Shown: positions 40,148 through 49,534, counted from the stretch's first letter. The stretch is 64,000 nt of DNA from Azospirillum sp. OGB3 (GCF_014192915.1 NZ_JACHYN010000016.1:62001-126000), one strand, 5' to 3'. The notes: a model not told the origin generated them from the letters alone. Numbers and translations are program-made.

Positions 40148-41800
40148 TTACCCCCCCTTGCGCTCGCGGCGCAAGGCCCATTTCACCGTCTTGATGGCGG
40201 GGCCGGTATGTCCGGAGACGGCGATCTGGGTGGTCCGCCGCGGCTCGTCGCCGCTGCCCAGATAAATGCTCTCCTCCAGCTCCAGCGTGGCGCCCGAGGC
40301 GCGCAGCCGCCAGGCGGCACCGCTCGGCAGCTTCAGCTGCACCTGCCCGCCCTGGACGAGGCTCGCCTGGACCGCGGGATGCAGGTGGAAGCGGATGGTG
40401 AAGGGCCGCGGCTCCGGCGTGGCGCCGATCACCGGCTCCAGCATGTCCTCGCCACGCAGATCCTCGCCGTTCTCCGCCAGATAGACGCGGCGGCGGTGCA
40501 GATAGCCGAAGTTGCGGCTGTAGCCGTTGTGGGTGGCGACGACCAGCACCGCCCCGTCGTTCTCCTGCCGCTCGCAGCCGACATGGGAGGGGCGGCGGCC
40601 CAGCCCGCCCGCCTCGATCACCTCCGACGAGTTGGTCTCGGCCAGCACGACGGTGGAATGGGCGGCGGTGCCGGCCAGCGCGGCGCGCCACGGGCCGGTC
40701 TTCACCGGATGGGCGCCGCAATTGACGATCAGCCGCTCCTTGCCGACTGACATCTCCAGCGACAGGGTGCCGGCGTGGGCGGTGGCGTCCAGCCCGGTGA
40801 CCGGCGGCACGCCGGTGTCCATCAGCACCATGGTCCGCCCGGCGATCAGCCGCTCGAAGCCGGTGTGAGGCGCGCTCTTCAACGGGCGCCCGCGGGCGTC
40901 GGCCTGGGCCAGCACCGTGTCGACCAGCGCCGCGTCCTCCTCCCGCCCGCCGTTGAACAGGGCGAGGCCGCCGTCGCCGTGGCGGAAGAAGCGCAGGGCC
41001 GGGGTCATGCGGTCGATGGCGTGCTGCAACGCCTCCGGCACGTCGGCGCGGGCGGTGCGCAGGACCGACCGCATGTCGATCAGGTCGCGCAGGATGCGCA
41101 GTTGCACCGAGGGGCAACGCTCGACATGGCCGCCGTCCGGCAGGATCTGGCGCGGCAGTTCCCGCTCCAGCAGCTTCAGCGCGTCCTGGCCGATCCGCTC
41201 ATGCTCCGGCAGGCAGAAGCCGCCATAGACGAGGCCCTTGGCCGCGGTGACCAGCGCCTTGCCGTCCAGCGCGCCGGGCACGACGCGGGTCAGGTGCTTG
41301 ACCTGCCGGGCGAGGCTGTCGAAGACCGCGGCGCGGAACTCGTCGTCGGCGGAGGCGCAGTAGAAGTCGTGCAGGCCGATCCAGGCGGCGATGCGGGCGC
41401 CCAGCACCTCCGGCGCCCAGGTCTGGGCGTTCCAGCTCCCGTTGTGGTCCAGCCAGGACAGCACCAGCGCGCGGGCGCGCCGCCGCGCCGTGTCGCCGCC
41501 GACCGCGCGCAGGTCGCGCAGCCATTCGAAGCCGTGCAGGGCGTCCTGCCAGACGGTGCTGCCGGCCCGCCAGTTCGGCGCGCCGTGGGCGTCGGCCGCC
41601 GCGGCCTGCCCGCCGAAGCGGAAGACGCCGGCAAGGATCGCCGAGCCGTCCCCGGCGTCGCCCGGCCAGGGGTCCGGCGGCACGGCGGACAGGGCGGTCG
41701 GCGCGCGGCCGCCCAAGGTCAGCTTGTAGATCGGGTTGCCGAAGGCGATCTGCGCGACGCCGTCCCGCAAGCGGCCCATTTTCCCACGCCCGGCGCTCAT
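40148..41800 (-). CDS. heparinase II/III-family protein
   Basis: A 550-residue protein. The N-terminal alpha-helical toroid (about 60-330) contains WLRDLRAVGG, SWLDHNGSWNAQTWAPEVLGARIAAW-like helices and FLRHG-type segments; the C-terminal beta-sandwich (about 350-540) has SLEMSVGKERLIVNCGAHP and FTIRFHLHPAV, the heparinase_II_III signature region. Family members are polysaccharide lyases or cell-envelope proteins. There is no signal peptide at the chosen start, so it may be cytoplasmic or unconventional. Conserved position between purH and rsmB in alphaproteobacteria suggests a housekeeping, envelope-related role. Confidence 0.9.
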   Translation of the reverse strand: MSAGRGKMGRLRDGVAQIAFGNPIYKLTLGGRAPTALSAVPPDPWPGDAGDGSAILAGVFRFGGQAAAADAHGAPNWRAGSTVWQDALHGFEWLRDLRAVGGDTARRRARALVLSWLDHNGSWNAQTWAPEVLGARIAAWIGLHDFYCASADDEFRAAVFDSLARQVKHLTRVVPGALDGKALVTAAKGLVYGGFCLPEHERIGQDALKLLERELPRQILPDGGHVERCPSVQLRILRDLIDMRSVLRTARADVPEALQHAIDRMTPALRFFRHGDGGLALFNGGREEDAALVDTVLAQADARGRPLKSAPHTGFERLIAGRTMVLMDTGVPPVTGLDATAHAGTLSLEMSVGKERLIVNCGAHPVKTGPWRAALAGTAAHSTVVLAETNSSEVIEAGGLGRRPSHVGCERQENDGAVLVVATHNGYSRNFGYLHRRRVYLAENGEDLRGEDMLEPVIGATPEPRPFTIRFHLHPAVQASLVQGGQVQLKLPSGAAWRLRASGATLELEESIYLGSGDEPRRTTQIAVSGHTGPAIKTVKWALRRERKGG

Positions 41801-41927
41801 CGGCTCACCCCGTCACACGGCAGGGGGAGGCGATGGCCGGCGCTTCGCTGAAGGCATTCGGGCGATCGGGGGGATGCATCCTGTTGTCGTATCAAATTCG
41901 CCTCGACCCCCGCAAGCCGGTGGTGCC

Positions 41928-43244
41928 CTAATCGTGCAACCGTCGCAGCCGTGCCACGAAGAACCCATCGATGCCGCCGAGGTCCCCGAGCATGCCCGGC
42001 AGGGATCGTACCTCACCGCGCTCGTTGATCAACTCGGCCAAATTGCCATCCCCCGCATGGCCGCCACCCAGATCAACCGGTGTGATGGGCAGGCGCTCGA
42101 CCCGCTTGTCGCGGGCCAGGATGCGGTCGACCTGCGCCTCGCCCTCCTCCGGCTGGATGGAGCAGGTGCAGTAGACCAGCGTTCCGCCCGGCTTGACCAG
42201 ATCGACGGCGTGGGCCAGCAGGCGGCTCTGCGCCTTGGCCAGCTTGGCGATGTCCTCCGGCGACTTCACGCGCAGGATGTCGGGATGGCGGCGGATCGCC
42301 CCGGTGGCCGAGCAGGGGGCGTCGAGCAGCACCGCGTCGGCGGGCTGGTCCGGGGTCCAGGTGGCGGCGTCGGTCGCCAGCACCTCCGCCGACAGGTTGA
42401 GGCGGGCCAGATTCTCCCGCACCCGCTCCAGCCGCTTGGCGGAGCGGTCGACCGCCGTCACTTCCGCGCCCTGCGCGACGAGCTGCGCGGTCTTGCCGCC
42501 GGGAGCGGCGCACAGGTCGTAGACGCGCTTGCCCGCCAGATCGCCGAACAGCTTGGCCGGCAGCGAGGCGGCGAGGTCCTGCACCCACCAGGCGCCCTCG
42601 GCGAAGCCCGGCAATTCCGTCAGGTTGCCGCCGGCGGCGCGGCGCAGCGTGCCGGTGGGCAGCAGCTTTGCCTCCAGCCGCTCGGCCCACACCGCGGGAT
42701 CGGCCTTGACGGTGATGTCCAGCGGCGCCTCGTGCAGGTGCGCCTCGACGATGCCGCGGGTGCGGCCGATACCGTAGGCCTGCCGCCAGGCCAGCCACAG
42801 CCAGTCCGGCGTGTTGAGGCGCCCGGCGTCCTGCTGGGCGGCCAGTTCCGCCCCCTCGCGCCCGATGCGGCGCAGGACGGCGTTGATCAGACCCTTGTAG
42901 GGTTCCGCCCCCTTGGCCGCAGCCAGCTCCACCGCCGTGTCGACGGCGGCGTGGGCGGGCGTGCCGAGGAAGACGAGCTGGGCCACGCCCAGCCGCAGGA
43001 TGTCGTGCACGGTGGCCTTGGGCAGGCCCGGCTTGGCGAGGCTGCCCTGGATCAGCGCGTCGATCTGGCCGAGCCGGCGCAGCACCGTGGCGGTCAGCAG
43101 CCGCACGAAGCCGCGGTCGCGCGGGTCGAGCCCTCGCAACTCCGGATGCGCGTCGAACGCATCGTCGAAGGGAATGGACTTGCGCAGCACATCGCGCAGA
43201 AGGTCGAGCGCGGCGGAGCGCGCGGCGAGGGAGGCGTCGGACAT
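41928..43244 (-). CDS. rsmB: 16S rRNA (cytosine-5) methyltransferase RsmB
   Basis: A 438-residue enzyme methylating C967 of 16S rRNA. The N-terminal NusB-like RNA-binding domain (about 1-135) is followed by the methyltransferase domain with motif I DLCAAPGGKTAQL, motif IV DAPCSATGAIRRHPD with one catalytic Cys, and motif VI VYCTCSIQPEEGE with the second catalytic Cys. Start 43244 gives the family N-terminus MSDASLAARSAALDLL; the open frame further upstream overlaps the next gene. It is 127 bp upstream of the heparinase-like gene. Confidence 0.95.
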   Translation of the reverse strand: MSDASLAARSAALDLLRDVLRKSIPFDDAFDAHPELRGLDPRDRGFVRLLTATVLRRLGQIDALIQGSLAKPGLPKATVHDILRLGVAQLVFLGTPAHAAVDTAVELAAAKGAEPYKGLINAVLRRIGREGAELAAQQDAGRLNTPDWLWLAWRQAYGIGRTRGIVEAHLHEAPLDITVKADPAVWAERLEAKLLPTGTLRRAAGGNLTELPGFAEGAWWVQDLAASLPAKLFGDLAGKRVYDLCAAPGGKTAQLVAQGAEVTAVDRSAKRLERVRENLARLNLSAEVLATDAATWTPDQPADAVLLDAPCSATGAIRRHPDILRVKSPEDIAKLAKAQSRLLAHAVDLVKPGGTLVYCTCSIQPEEGEAQVDRILARDKRVERLPITPVDLGGGHAGDGNLAELINERGEVRSLPGMLGDLGGIDGFFVARLRRLHD

Positions 43245-43330
43245 GCCGCTGGATGTAGCGCGCCGGACGGCGGGTGTCGAGTAGCCGCAGCACGGGACCG
43301 AACGGATTCCGGCCCCCTCGGCGGAACGCC

Positions 43331-44065
43331 TCAGCGGGCCAGCGCCCCCCGCCGTCCGCCCTCGTGGTCGGGATAGGGGCCGACGTCCTCGACGAAGAAG
43401 CAGGCGACGCCGCGCAGCTCGCCCCGGCGCAGGATGAAACGGTTGCCGTTGCCCGCCTTCATCCCCCACAGCGCCGTCCCTTCCAGCGGGCCCAGCTCCA
43501 GCTCCGGCGGCACCGGGTCCTCCCCCAGCCGCTTGAGGAAACGGTCGGCGCGCACGCGGTCGTCCGGCGGCAGGCTGCGCGTCGCGCGGGCGTCGTAGCG
43601 GTCGCTCTTGACGTAGCGGGTCCCCGTTCCCTGGATGGGGCTGGACGGCCCGCCAGGGTCGGCGGCGGCGCGCTCCAGCATCAGCGCCCAGCGGGCATCC
43701 CGCGCGACCGCCAGCGCGCGGCGGTGAAAGGCGCGGCACTGCTCGGCCAGCGCGTGGAAGCGGGGCATCAGGTCGCGCTTGCGGAAGCCGACCTCCATCA
43801 TGACGCGCTCCACCGCCCTGTCCGCCGCGGCGCCGGAAGCGGGGATGCCGTGCGTCTCCAGCGCCAGCAGGGCGTCGATGCGCCGGTCGCGCTCCGCCGC
43901 CGCGACGCCCTGTCCCAACATCCGGGCAAGCTCATCCAGCGCCTCCTCGGCGCGGCGCTCCGCTTCGGCGATGCACAGCAGCACGTCATCCCGGCTGGTG
44001 GCGGCGGACACGCCCAGCCACCCCGCGTCGAACAGCGGGGTCTTGTCGAGAAACAGGTCCGGCAC
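43331..44065 (-). CDS. hypothetical protein coupled to a DHH phosphoesterase gene
   Basis: A 244-residue protein of unknown function. It starts at GTG 44065 (MPDLFLDKTPLFDAGWLGVS), only 8 bp after the stop of the upstream DHH gene, with GGGA as ribosome site; no better ATG exists. The middle is helical and Ala/Arg/Glu-rich; the C-terminal part (ALWGMKAGNGNRFILRRGEL, then VACFFVEDVGPYPDHEGG) looks like a small beta-rich domain. There are no membrane segments. I know no family for it. Confidence 0.65.
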   Translation of the reverse strand: MPDLFLDKTPLFDAGWLGVSAATSRDDVLLCIAEAERRAEEALDELARMLGQGVAAAERDRRIDALLALETHGIPASGAAADRAVERVMMEVGFRKRDLMPRFHALAEQCRAFHRRALAVARDARWALMLERAAADPGGPSSPIQGTGTRYVKSDRYDARATRSLPPDDRVRADRFLKRLGEDPVPPELELGPLEGTALWGMKAGNGNRFILRRGELRGVACFFVEDVGPYPDHEGGRRGALAR

Positions 44066-44073
44066 GATTCCCG

Positions 44074-45006
44074 TCAGCCGTCGGCGCGCATGCGCCCGAC
44101 GATCTCCTCCAGCACTGTTTCGGCCTTGTCGTTGTCCACTTGGCAGGTGCCCGCCGCCTCGTGCCCGCCGCCGCCATACTCCAGCATCAGCGGGCCGATG
44201 TTGGTCCTGGAGCTGCGGTTGATGATCGACTTGCCGCAGGCCAGCACCGTGTTCTGCTGCTTCAGCCCCCACAGCACGTGGATCGACACGTTCGATTCCG
44301 GGTACATCGCGTAGATCATGAAGCGGTTGCCGGCGTAGATGGTCTCCTCCCGCCGCAGGTCGATGACCACGACGTTGCCGCGGATCGTGCTGCAGCGGGC
44401 GAGCTGGTCGGAGAACTTCGCCTCATGCTCGGTGTAGAGGTCCACCCGCTCCTTCACGTCGGGCAGGGCGAGGATCTCGTCGATGCCGTGGCTGCGGCAA
44501 TAGTCGATCAGCTCCATCATCAGCTGATAGTTGGAGATGCGGAAATCGCGGAAGCGGCCGAGGCCGGTGCGCGCGTCCATGATGAAGTTCAGCAGGGCCC
44601 AGCCCTGCGGCTTCAGGATGTCCTCGATGCCGTATTGGGCGGAGTCGGCCTGATCGACCGCGGCCATCATCGCGTCGGAGATGGTCGGGAAGCGCTCCTT
44701 GCCGCCGTAGTAATTGTAGACGACGCGGGCGGCGGAGGGGGCGTCGGCCTCGATGATGTGGTTGTCGCGCTTCCCGACGCGGATCGTCTCCGACAGATGG
44801 TGGTCGAAGGCGAGATGGACGCCGGGGACATAGGGCAGGTTGGTGGTGATGTCGCAGTCGGAGATTTCGACCTTGCCGTCCTGCATGTCCTTGGGATGCA
44901 CGAACTTGATCTCGTCGAGGATGCCCAGCTCCTTCAGGAGCACGGCGCAGACCAGCCCGTCGAAGTCGGACCGGGTGACGAGGCGGTATTTCGTGACGTC
45001 GGACAT
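44074..45006 (-). CDS. DHH-family phosphoesterase (exopolyphosphatase-like)
   Basis: A 310-residue cytoplasmic metal-dependent phosphoesterase. Motif I is VTRSDFDGLVCAVLL, the DHH motif AFDHHLSE (Asp68-His69-His70), and the DHHA1-type substrate-binding motif near the C-terminus is GGGGHEAAGTC. The family includes nanoRNases, polyphosphatases and cyclic-dinucleotide hydrolases; the precise substrate is not evident. Start 45006 has GGGGGAA upstream; an in-frame ATG at 45033 is less likely. It is probably co-transcribed with the unknown gene downstream. Confidence 0.92.
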   Translation of the reverse strand: MSDVTKYRLVTRSDFDGLVCAVLLKELGILDEIKFVHPKDMQDGKVEISDCDITTNLPYVPGVHLAFDHHLSETIRVGKRDNHIIEADAPSAARVVYNYYGGKERFPTISDAMMAAVDQADSAQYGIEDILKPQGWALLNFIMDARTGLGRFRDFRISNYQLMMELIDYCRSHGIDEILALPDVKERVDLYTEHEAKFSDQLARCSTIRGNVVVIDLRREETIYAGNRFMIYAMYPESNVSIHVLWGLKQQNTVLACGKSIINRSSRTNIGPLMLEYGGGGHEAAGTCQVDNDKAETVLEEIVGRMRADG

Positions 45007-45099
45007 GCGGTGTTCCCCCTGATCGCCCCACAATCGGAAAGCGGAGGGAAGGTAGACGTACGTCTTCAGGCGTGCAACCGCGAACCGAGCCGCCTTCGC

Positions 45100-45990
45100 T
45101 CACCCCCAGGGGCTGCGCGGCATGAAAGAGGGGCCGGCCATGCCGCGCAGGCGGCGCACCCGTTCCTCCATGTTCGGGTGGGTGGAGAACAGGCTGTCGA
45201 AGCTGCGCCCGTGCAGCGGGTTGGCGATGAACAGGTGCGCCGTCGCCGGGTTGGATTCCGCCGCGTAATTGGGAATCTGGTGGGCGTAGTTGTGAATGCG
45301 GGTCAGCGCGTCGGCCAGCCACAGCGGGCGCCCGCAGATTTCCGCGCCGATCCGGTCGGCCTCGTACTCGCGGGTGCGGCTGATCGCCATCTGGACGATC
45401 ATCGCGGCGAAGGGAGCCAGCACGGCGATCAGGATGCCGCCGATCAGCCCCAGCGGGTTGCCGCCCTGCCCGTTCTGGCTGTTGCCCTGCGACGCGCCGA
45501 AGAACATGCCGAAGTTGGCGAGCATGGAGATGGCGCCCGCGATGGTCGCCGTGATCGTCATGATCAGCGTGTCGCGGTTCTTCACATGGGCCAGCTCGTG
45601 CGCCATGACGCCGGCGATCTCTTCTGGGCTCAGCAGGCGCAGCAGGCCGGTGGTGGCGGCGACCGCGGCGTTCTCCGGGTTGCGCCCGGTGGCGAAGGCG
45701 TTGGGCTGGTCGTTTTCCATGATGTAGACGCGCGGCATCGGCAGGCCGGCGCGCTCGGCGAGCTGCTGGACAATGCCGTAATATTCGGGGGCGGTGTAGG
45801 CGTCGACCTCCCGCGCGCCGTACATGGACAGCACCATGTCGCCGGAATTCCAGTAGCTGAACAGGTTCATGCCCAGCGCCATGACGAAGGCGATCATCAT
45901 GCCGCCCTTGCCGCCGATCAGATAGCCGATGCCCATGAACAGGGCGGTCAGGCCGGCGAGGAGGATGGTGGTCTTCACATAACTGGTCAT
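45100..45990 (-). CDS. htpX: zinc metalloprotease HtpX
   Basis: A 296-residue inner-membrane protease that degrades misfolded membrane proteins. Two N-terminal hydrophobic segments (about 8-46) are followed by the M48 domain with AHELAHVKNRD (His131, Glu132, His135) and the third ligand Glu in SRTREYEADRIGAEI (about 213). Two further hydrophobic stretches lie between them (about 145-205). The C-terminal THPNMEERVRRL is typical. In other bacteria htpX responds to envelope or heat stress. It is divergent from the DUF1674 gene. Confidence 0.96.
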   Translation of the reverse strand: MTSYVKTTILLAGLTALFMGIGYLIGGKGGMMIAFVMALGMNLFSYWNSGDMVLSMYGAREVDAYTAPEYYGIVQQLAERAGLPMPRVYIMENDQPNAFATGRNPENAAVAATTGLLRLLSPEEIAGVMAHELAHVKNRDTLIMTITATIAGAISMLANFGMFFGASQGNSQNGQGGNPLGLIGGILIAVLAPFAAMIVQMAISRTREYEADRIGAEICGRPLWLADALTRIHNYAHQIPNYAAESNPATAHLFIANPLHGRSFDSLFSTHPNMEERVRRLRGMAGPSFMPRSPWG

Positions 45991-46049
45991 GGCGGTGTTC
46001 TCTTGACGGTGTTCCGGGCGATCTTCTGGACGGTTTCACTGTTGGTTGG

Positions 46050-46086
46050 ACAGGATGGCCCCGGCGGGGCTTTCCGCCGGGCCTGT
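46050..46086. repeat. hairpin between htpX and the DUF1674 gene
   Basis: ACAGG-AT-GGCCCCGGCGG, a loop, then CCGCCGGGCC-TGT; about 15 paired bases with one bulge. It sits between divergent genes, so is regulatory or a repeat rather than a terminator. Confidence 0.5.
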
Positions 46087-46158
46087 CTGGTGATATGGGC
46101 TTGGCGGAAGGCATCGTTCAAGATGGCCAAGCACCGCACCCGACCCCAGAGGACGGCC

Positions 46159-46341
46159 ATGACCGAGACGAAGACCACCGGCCCGGCACCGCAGGATGCC
46201 GCGAAGCCCGACGCCGAAAAGACCCCCGAAACCGGCGCCAAGGGACCCGAACAGATGCCCGGCGAGATCGGCGGTCCGCAGGGACCGGAGCCGACCCGCT
46301 TCGGCGATTGGGAGTTCAAGGGCCGCTGCTCGGACTTCTAA
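46159..46341 (+). CDS. DUF1674 / SDHAF4-like small protein
   Basis: A 60-residue protein. The C-terminal half GPQGPEPTRFGDWEFKGRCSDF is the highly conserved DUF1674 signature, shared with mitochondrial SDHAF4, which helps insert the flavoprotein into succinate dehydrogenase. The N-terminal half is disordered and Pro/Lys/Ala-rich. Start 46159 has AGAGGA upstream; ATG 46123 would add 12 residues. It is divergent from htpX, a common alphaproteobacterial neighbour. Confidence 0.88.
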   Translation: MTETKTTGPAPQDAAKPDAEKTPETGAKGPEQMPGEIGGPQGPEPTRFGDWEFKGRCSDF

Positions 46342-46503
46342 GCCAGCGCTTTTAGGATCGATTGCCTCTGCATTCCCGTTTGAGAATTGAACACATACGC
46401 ATTCAGGACAAAATACCTAGGTTGTGCTTGATGCGTTCTGGTTCGCGCGCTACTCTGTGACCGGTTCGCCGCTTCGCGAACCGGTGCCCGGAGAGGTCGC
46501 GCC

Positions 46504-47004
46504 ATGGGATCGCCCGTCATGGGATCGCCCAAGTCCATTCCCCCATGCCCGGTCCGCTCCGCCGGGATATGGCTGGCGTTTCTCCCCATTCTGCTGGCCG
46601 GCACCGTCCAGGCTGCTCCGCCCACCCTGCCCGGCCCGATCCCGGCGGAGGTGCTGGAGGTCCTGGATGGCGACACGCTGCTGGTGCGCGCCACCATCTG
46701 GCTGGGTCAGGTGGTGGAAACCCACATCCGGGTGGACGGGCTGGACGCGCCCGAGATGCGCGCCCGCTGCCCCCGCGAGCGGGAACTGGCCGAGACCGCC
46801 CGCGACCACGCGCGCCGCCTGATCGGGGCCGCCCCGGTGCGGCTGCTCGACATCCAGCCCGACAAGTACGGCGGGCGGGTGCGCGCCCGCGTGCTGACCG
46901 GCGGAGGGGACGACCTGTCGGCCGCGCTGATCGAAGCGGGACTCGCCCGCCCCTACCACGGCGAACGGCGCCAGCCCTGGTGCGACGGGACGGGCATGGG
47001 CTAA
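46504..47004 (+). CDS. secreted thermonuclease-like (SNase) protein
   Basis: A 166-residue protein. A signal peptide (SAGIWLAFLPILLAGTVQA, cut near residue 37) precedes an SNase domain with VLEVLDGDTLLVRA, HIRVDGLDAPEMRARC, and GRVRARVLTGGGDDLSAALIEAGLARPY. The catalytic pattern Asp...Arg-Asp/Glu...Arg of staphylococcal nuclease is largely recognisable. The start region has a tandem repeat so that ATGGGATCGCCC occurs twice, 15 bp apart; 46504 has GGAGAGG at suitable distance, and 46519 is an alternative. A periplasmic or extracellular nuclease role is likely. Confidence 0.88.
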   Translation: MGSPVMGSPKSIPPCPVRSAGIWLAFLPILLAGTVQAAPPTLPGPIPAEVLEVLDGDTLLVRATIWLGQVVETHIRVDGLDAPEMRARCPRERELAETARDHARRLIGAAPVRLLDIQPDKYGGRVRARVLTGGGDDLSAALIEAGLARPYHGERRQPWCDGTGMG

Positions 47005-47084
47005 CCCGGTTCCACCAACGGGTGAGCTGGGAACCCGCCGTCTCGCTCCGCTGTTGCCCCTCCCACCAAGGAGGAGAGCGAACC

Positions 47085-47441
47085 ATGACGACCCAGGCCT
47101 CGTCTTACGTCCCCGGCGCCATCGCCTTGCTGGCCGCCAGCCTCGCCCTGTCCGGAGCCGCCGTGGCGCAGGACGCCAAGACGATGGAGGGCGGTCTCGG
47201 CGCCGCCCCGCCGTCCCAGGGCGAAGCCTGGATGGAATCGACCGGCGCCCAGGACCCGACGTTGGGCGAGCGCCGCACCGAGAAGCAGAAGAACGCGGCG
47301 GAGACCCGCGCGCAGGGCCGCATCGGCGCCGTCCCCGACGCGGCAAGCGGCGAGTCCGGCCTGAAGCCCGGCACCGCCGAGTCCGTGAAGAATCAGTCCG
47401 GCAGCGGAGCCTCCGGCGGCTCGGACACCGCTCCCAAATAA
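47085..47441 (+). CDS. hypothetical periplasmic protein
   Basis: A 118-residue protein with a signal peptide (MTTQASSYVPGAIALLAASL..., cut at AVA-QD near residue 29). The mature part is low-complexity, rich in Gly, Ala, Ser, Glu and Lys, with no cysteines and probably disordered. An excellent site AAGGAGGAGAG precedes the ATG. It follows the nuclease by 80 bp and is followed by a strong hairpin. I do not recognise a family. Confidence 0.7.
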   Translation: MTTQASSYVPGAIALLAASLALSGAAVAQDAKTMEGGLGAAPPSQGEAWMESTGAQDPTLGERRTEKQKNAAETRAQGRIGAVPDAASGESGLKPGTAESVKNQSGSGASGGSDTAPK

Positions 47442-47456
47442 CGGCTCCAAAACGAA

Positions 47457-47481
47457 ACCGGGGGCCACGAAGGCCCCCGGT
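47457..47481. terminator. hairpin between convergent hypothetical and acs genes
   Basis: ACCGGGGGCC-ACGAA-GGCCCCCGGT, a perfect 10-bp stem in the 68-bp gap between two convergent stops. No clear U-run. Confidence 0.75.
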
Positions 47482-47509
47482 CCGTAGACAGATCCGATGA
47501 ACGCCGTGG

Positions 47510-49450
47510 TCAGGCGTTGTTCATGCGGTTCTCGATCAGGTCGGTCACGACGGTCGGATCGGCCAGCGTCGAGGTGTCGCCCAGGCTGTCGTGCTCGTTC
47601 GCGGCGATCTTGCGCAGGATGCGGCGCATGATCTTGCCCGAGCGGGTCTTCGGCAGGCCCGGCGACCACTGGATCAGGTCCGGCGAGGCGATCGGGCCGA
47701 TCTCCTTGCGCACCCAGGCCACCAGTTCCTTGCGCAGCTCCTCGGTCGGGCTTTCCCCGGCGTTGAGCGTGACGTAGGCGTAGATGCCCTGGCCCTTGAG
47801 GTCGTGCGGGTAGCCGACGACGGCGGCCTCGGCGACCTTCGGGTGGGCGACCAGCGCGCTTTCCACTTCCGCCGTGCCCATGCGGTGGCCGGACACGTTG
47901 ATCACGTCGTCCACGCGGCCGGTGATCCAGTAGTAGCCGTCCGCGTCGCGGCGGCAGCCGTCACCGGTGAAGTAATAGCCCGCGAAGGTCGAGAAGTAGG
48001 TCTGGACGAAGCGCTCGTGGTCGCCGAACACCGTGCGCATCTGGCCCGGCCAGCTGTCGGCGATGCACAGGTTGCCTTCCGTCTCGCCCTCCAGCTCCTT
48101 GCCGTCGTTGTCCACGACGACCGGCTTGACGCCGAAGAAGGGCTTGGTGGCCGAACCCGGCTTCTGGCCGATGGCGCCCGGCAGCGGGGTGATCAGGATG
48201 CCGCCGGTCTCGGTTTGCCACCAGGTGTCGACGATCGGGCAACGGCCGTCGCCGACCACGTTGTAGTACCACAGCCAGGCTTCCGGGTTGATCGGCTCGC
48301 CCACCGATCCCAGGATGCGCAGCGAGGACCGCGAGGTCTTCTTCACCGGAGCCTCACCCTCGCGCATCAGCGAGCGGATGGCGGTCGGGGCGGTGTAGAA
48401 GATGTTGACCTTGTGCTTGTCCACCACCTGCCAGAAGCGGGAGATGTCCGGATAGGTCGGCACGCCTTCGAACATCAGCGTGGTGGCGCCGTTGGCCAGC
48501 GGGCCGTAGACGATGTAGCTGTGGCCGGTGACCCAGCCCACGTCGGCGGTGCACCAGTAGACCTCGCCGTCCTTGTAGTCGAAGACGTACTGGTGGGTCA
48601 TCGACGCGTAGACGAGATAGCCGCCGGTGGTGTGCAGCACGCCCTTCGGCTTGCCGGTCGAGCCCGAGGTGTAGAGGATGAACAGCGGGTCTTCCGCGCT
48701 CATCTCCTCCGGCGGGCAGTCGGCGGAGACCGACGCGATCTCCTCGTGGTACCAGAGGTCGCGGCCCTCGGTCCAGGCGACGTTGCCGCCGGTGTGCTTG
48801 ACGACCAGCACGTGCTTGACGCCCGGCGCCGCGGCGACGGCCTTGTCGGCGTTCGCCTTCAGCGGAACCTTGCGGCCGCCGCGCAGGCCTTCGTCGGAGG
48901 TGATGACGAAGTGGCTGTCGCAGTCGACGATGCGGTCCTTCAGGCTGTCCGGCGAGAAGCCGCCGAACACGATGGAGTGGATGGCGCCGACGCGCGCGCA
49001 GGCCAGCATGGCGTAGGCGGCCTCGGGGATCATCGGCAGGTAGATGGTGACGCGGTCGCCCTTCTTGACGCCGTTCTTCTTCAGAACGTTGGCGAGGCGG
49101 CAGACCTGCTCGTGCAGTTCCTTGTAGGTGATGTGCTTGGAAACGCCCGGATCGTCGCCCTCGAAGATGATGGCGGTCTGGTCGCCGCGCGTCGCCAGAT
49201 GGCGGTCGACGCAGTTGGCGGAGACATTCAGCGTGCCGTCGTAGAACCACTTGATGTGGACGTCGCCGGTGTAGCTGACGTCCTTCACCTTGCTGTAGGG
49301 CTTGATCCAGTCGATGCGCTTGCCCTGCTCGCCCCAGAAGGCTTCCGGATCGTTGATCGATTGCTCGTACAGGCGGGCGTAGGCGGCTTCGTCCACGTAA
49401 GCGGTCTTGGCGATTTCCGGCTTAACAGGAAAAAACGAATTGTCGGACAT
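47510..49450 (-). CDS. acsA: acetyl-CoA synthetase
   Basis: A 646-residue cytosolic enzyme activating acetate to acetyl-CoA via acetyl-AMP. The P-loop-like motif ILYTSGSTGKPKGV, the acetate-pocket DTWWQTETGGI, the hinge/ribose motif YYFTGDGCRRDADGYYWITGRVDD and the C-terminal PKTRSGKIMRR with Lys606, the residue controlled by reversible acetylation, are all present. Length and motifs are those of AcsA. Start 49450 matches the family. The leader carries a promoter near 49535 and a small hairpin. Confidence 0.97.
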   Translation of the reverse strand: MSDNSFFPVKPEIAKTAYVDEAAYARLYEQSINDPEAFWGEQGKRIDWIKPYSKVKDVSYTGDVHIKWFYDGTLNVSANCVDRHLATRGDQTAIIFEGDDPGVSKHITYKELHEQVCRLANVLKKNGVKKGDRVTIYLPMIPEAAYAMLACARVGAIHSIVFGGFSPDSLKDRIVDCDSHFVITSDEGLRGGRKVPLKANADKAVAAAPGVKHVLVVKHTGGNVAWTEGRDLWYHEEIASVSADCPPEEMSAEDPLFILYTSGSTGKPKGVLHTTGGYLVYASMTHQYVFDYKDGEVYWCTADVGWVTGHSYIVYGPLANGATTLMFEGVPTYPDISRFWQVVDKHKVNIFYTAPTAIRSLMREGEAPVKKTSRSSLRILGSVGEPINPEAWLWYYNVVGDGRCPIVDTWWQTETGGILITPLPGAIGQKPGSATKPFFGVKPVVVDNDGKELEGETEGNLCIADSWPGQMRTVFGDHERFVQTYFSTFAGYYFTGDGCRRDADGYYWITGRVDDVINVSGHRMGTAEVESALVAHPKVAEAAVVGYPHDLKGQGIYAYVTLNAGESPTEELRKELVAWVRKEIGPIASPDLIQWSPGLPKTRSGKIMRRILRKIAANEHDSLGDTSTLADPTVVTDLIENRMNNA

Positions 49451-49534
49451 TGGCTCGCGATTCCCCCGTAGTGCTTCTGGTTACGCCCTGAAGGGCTGTT
49501 GGGGAGCGGCTTCCGACCGCTCCTGTTGCGGGAC

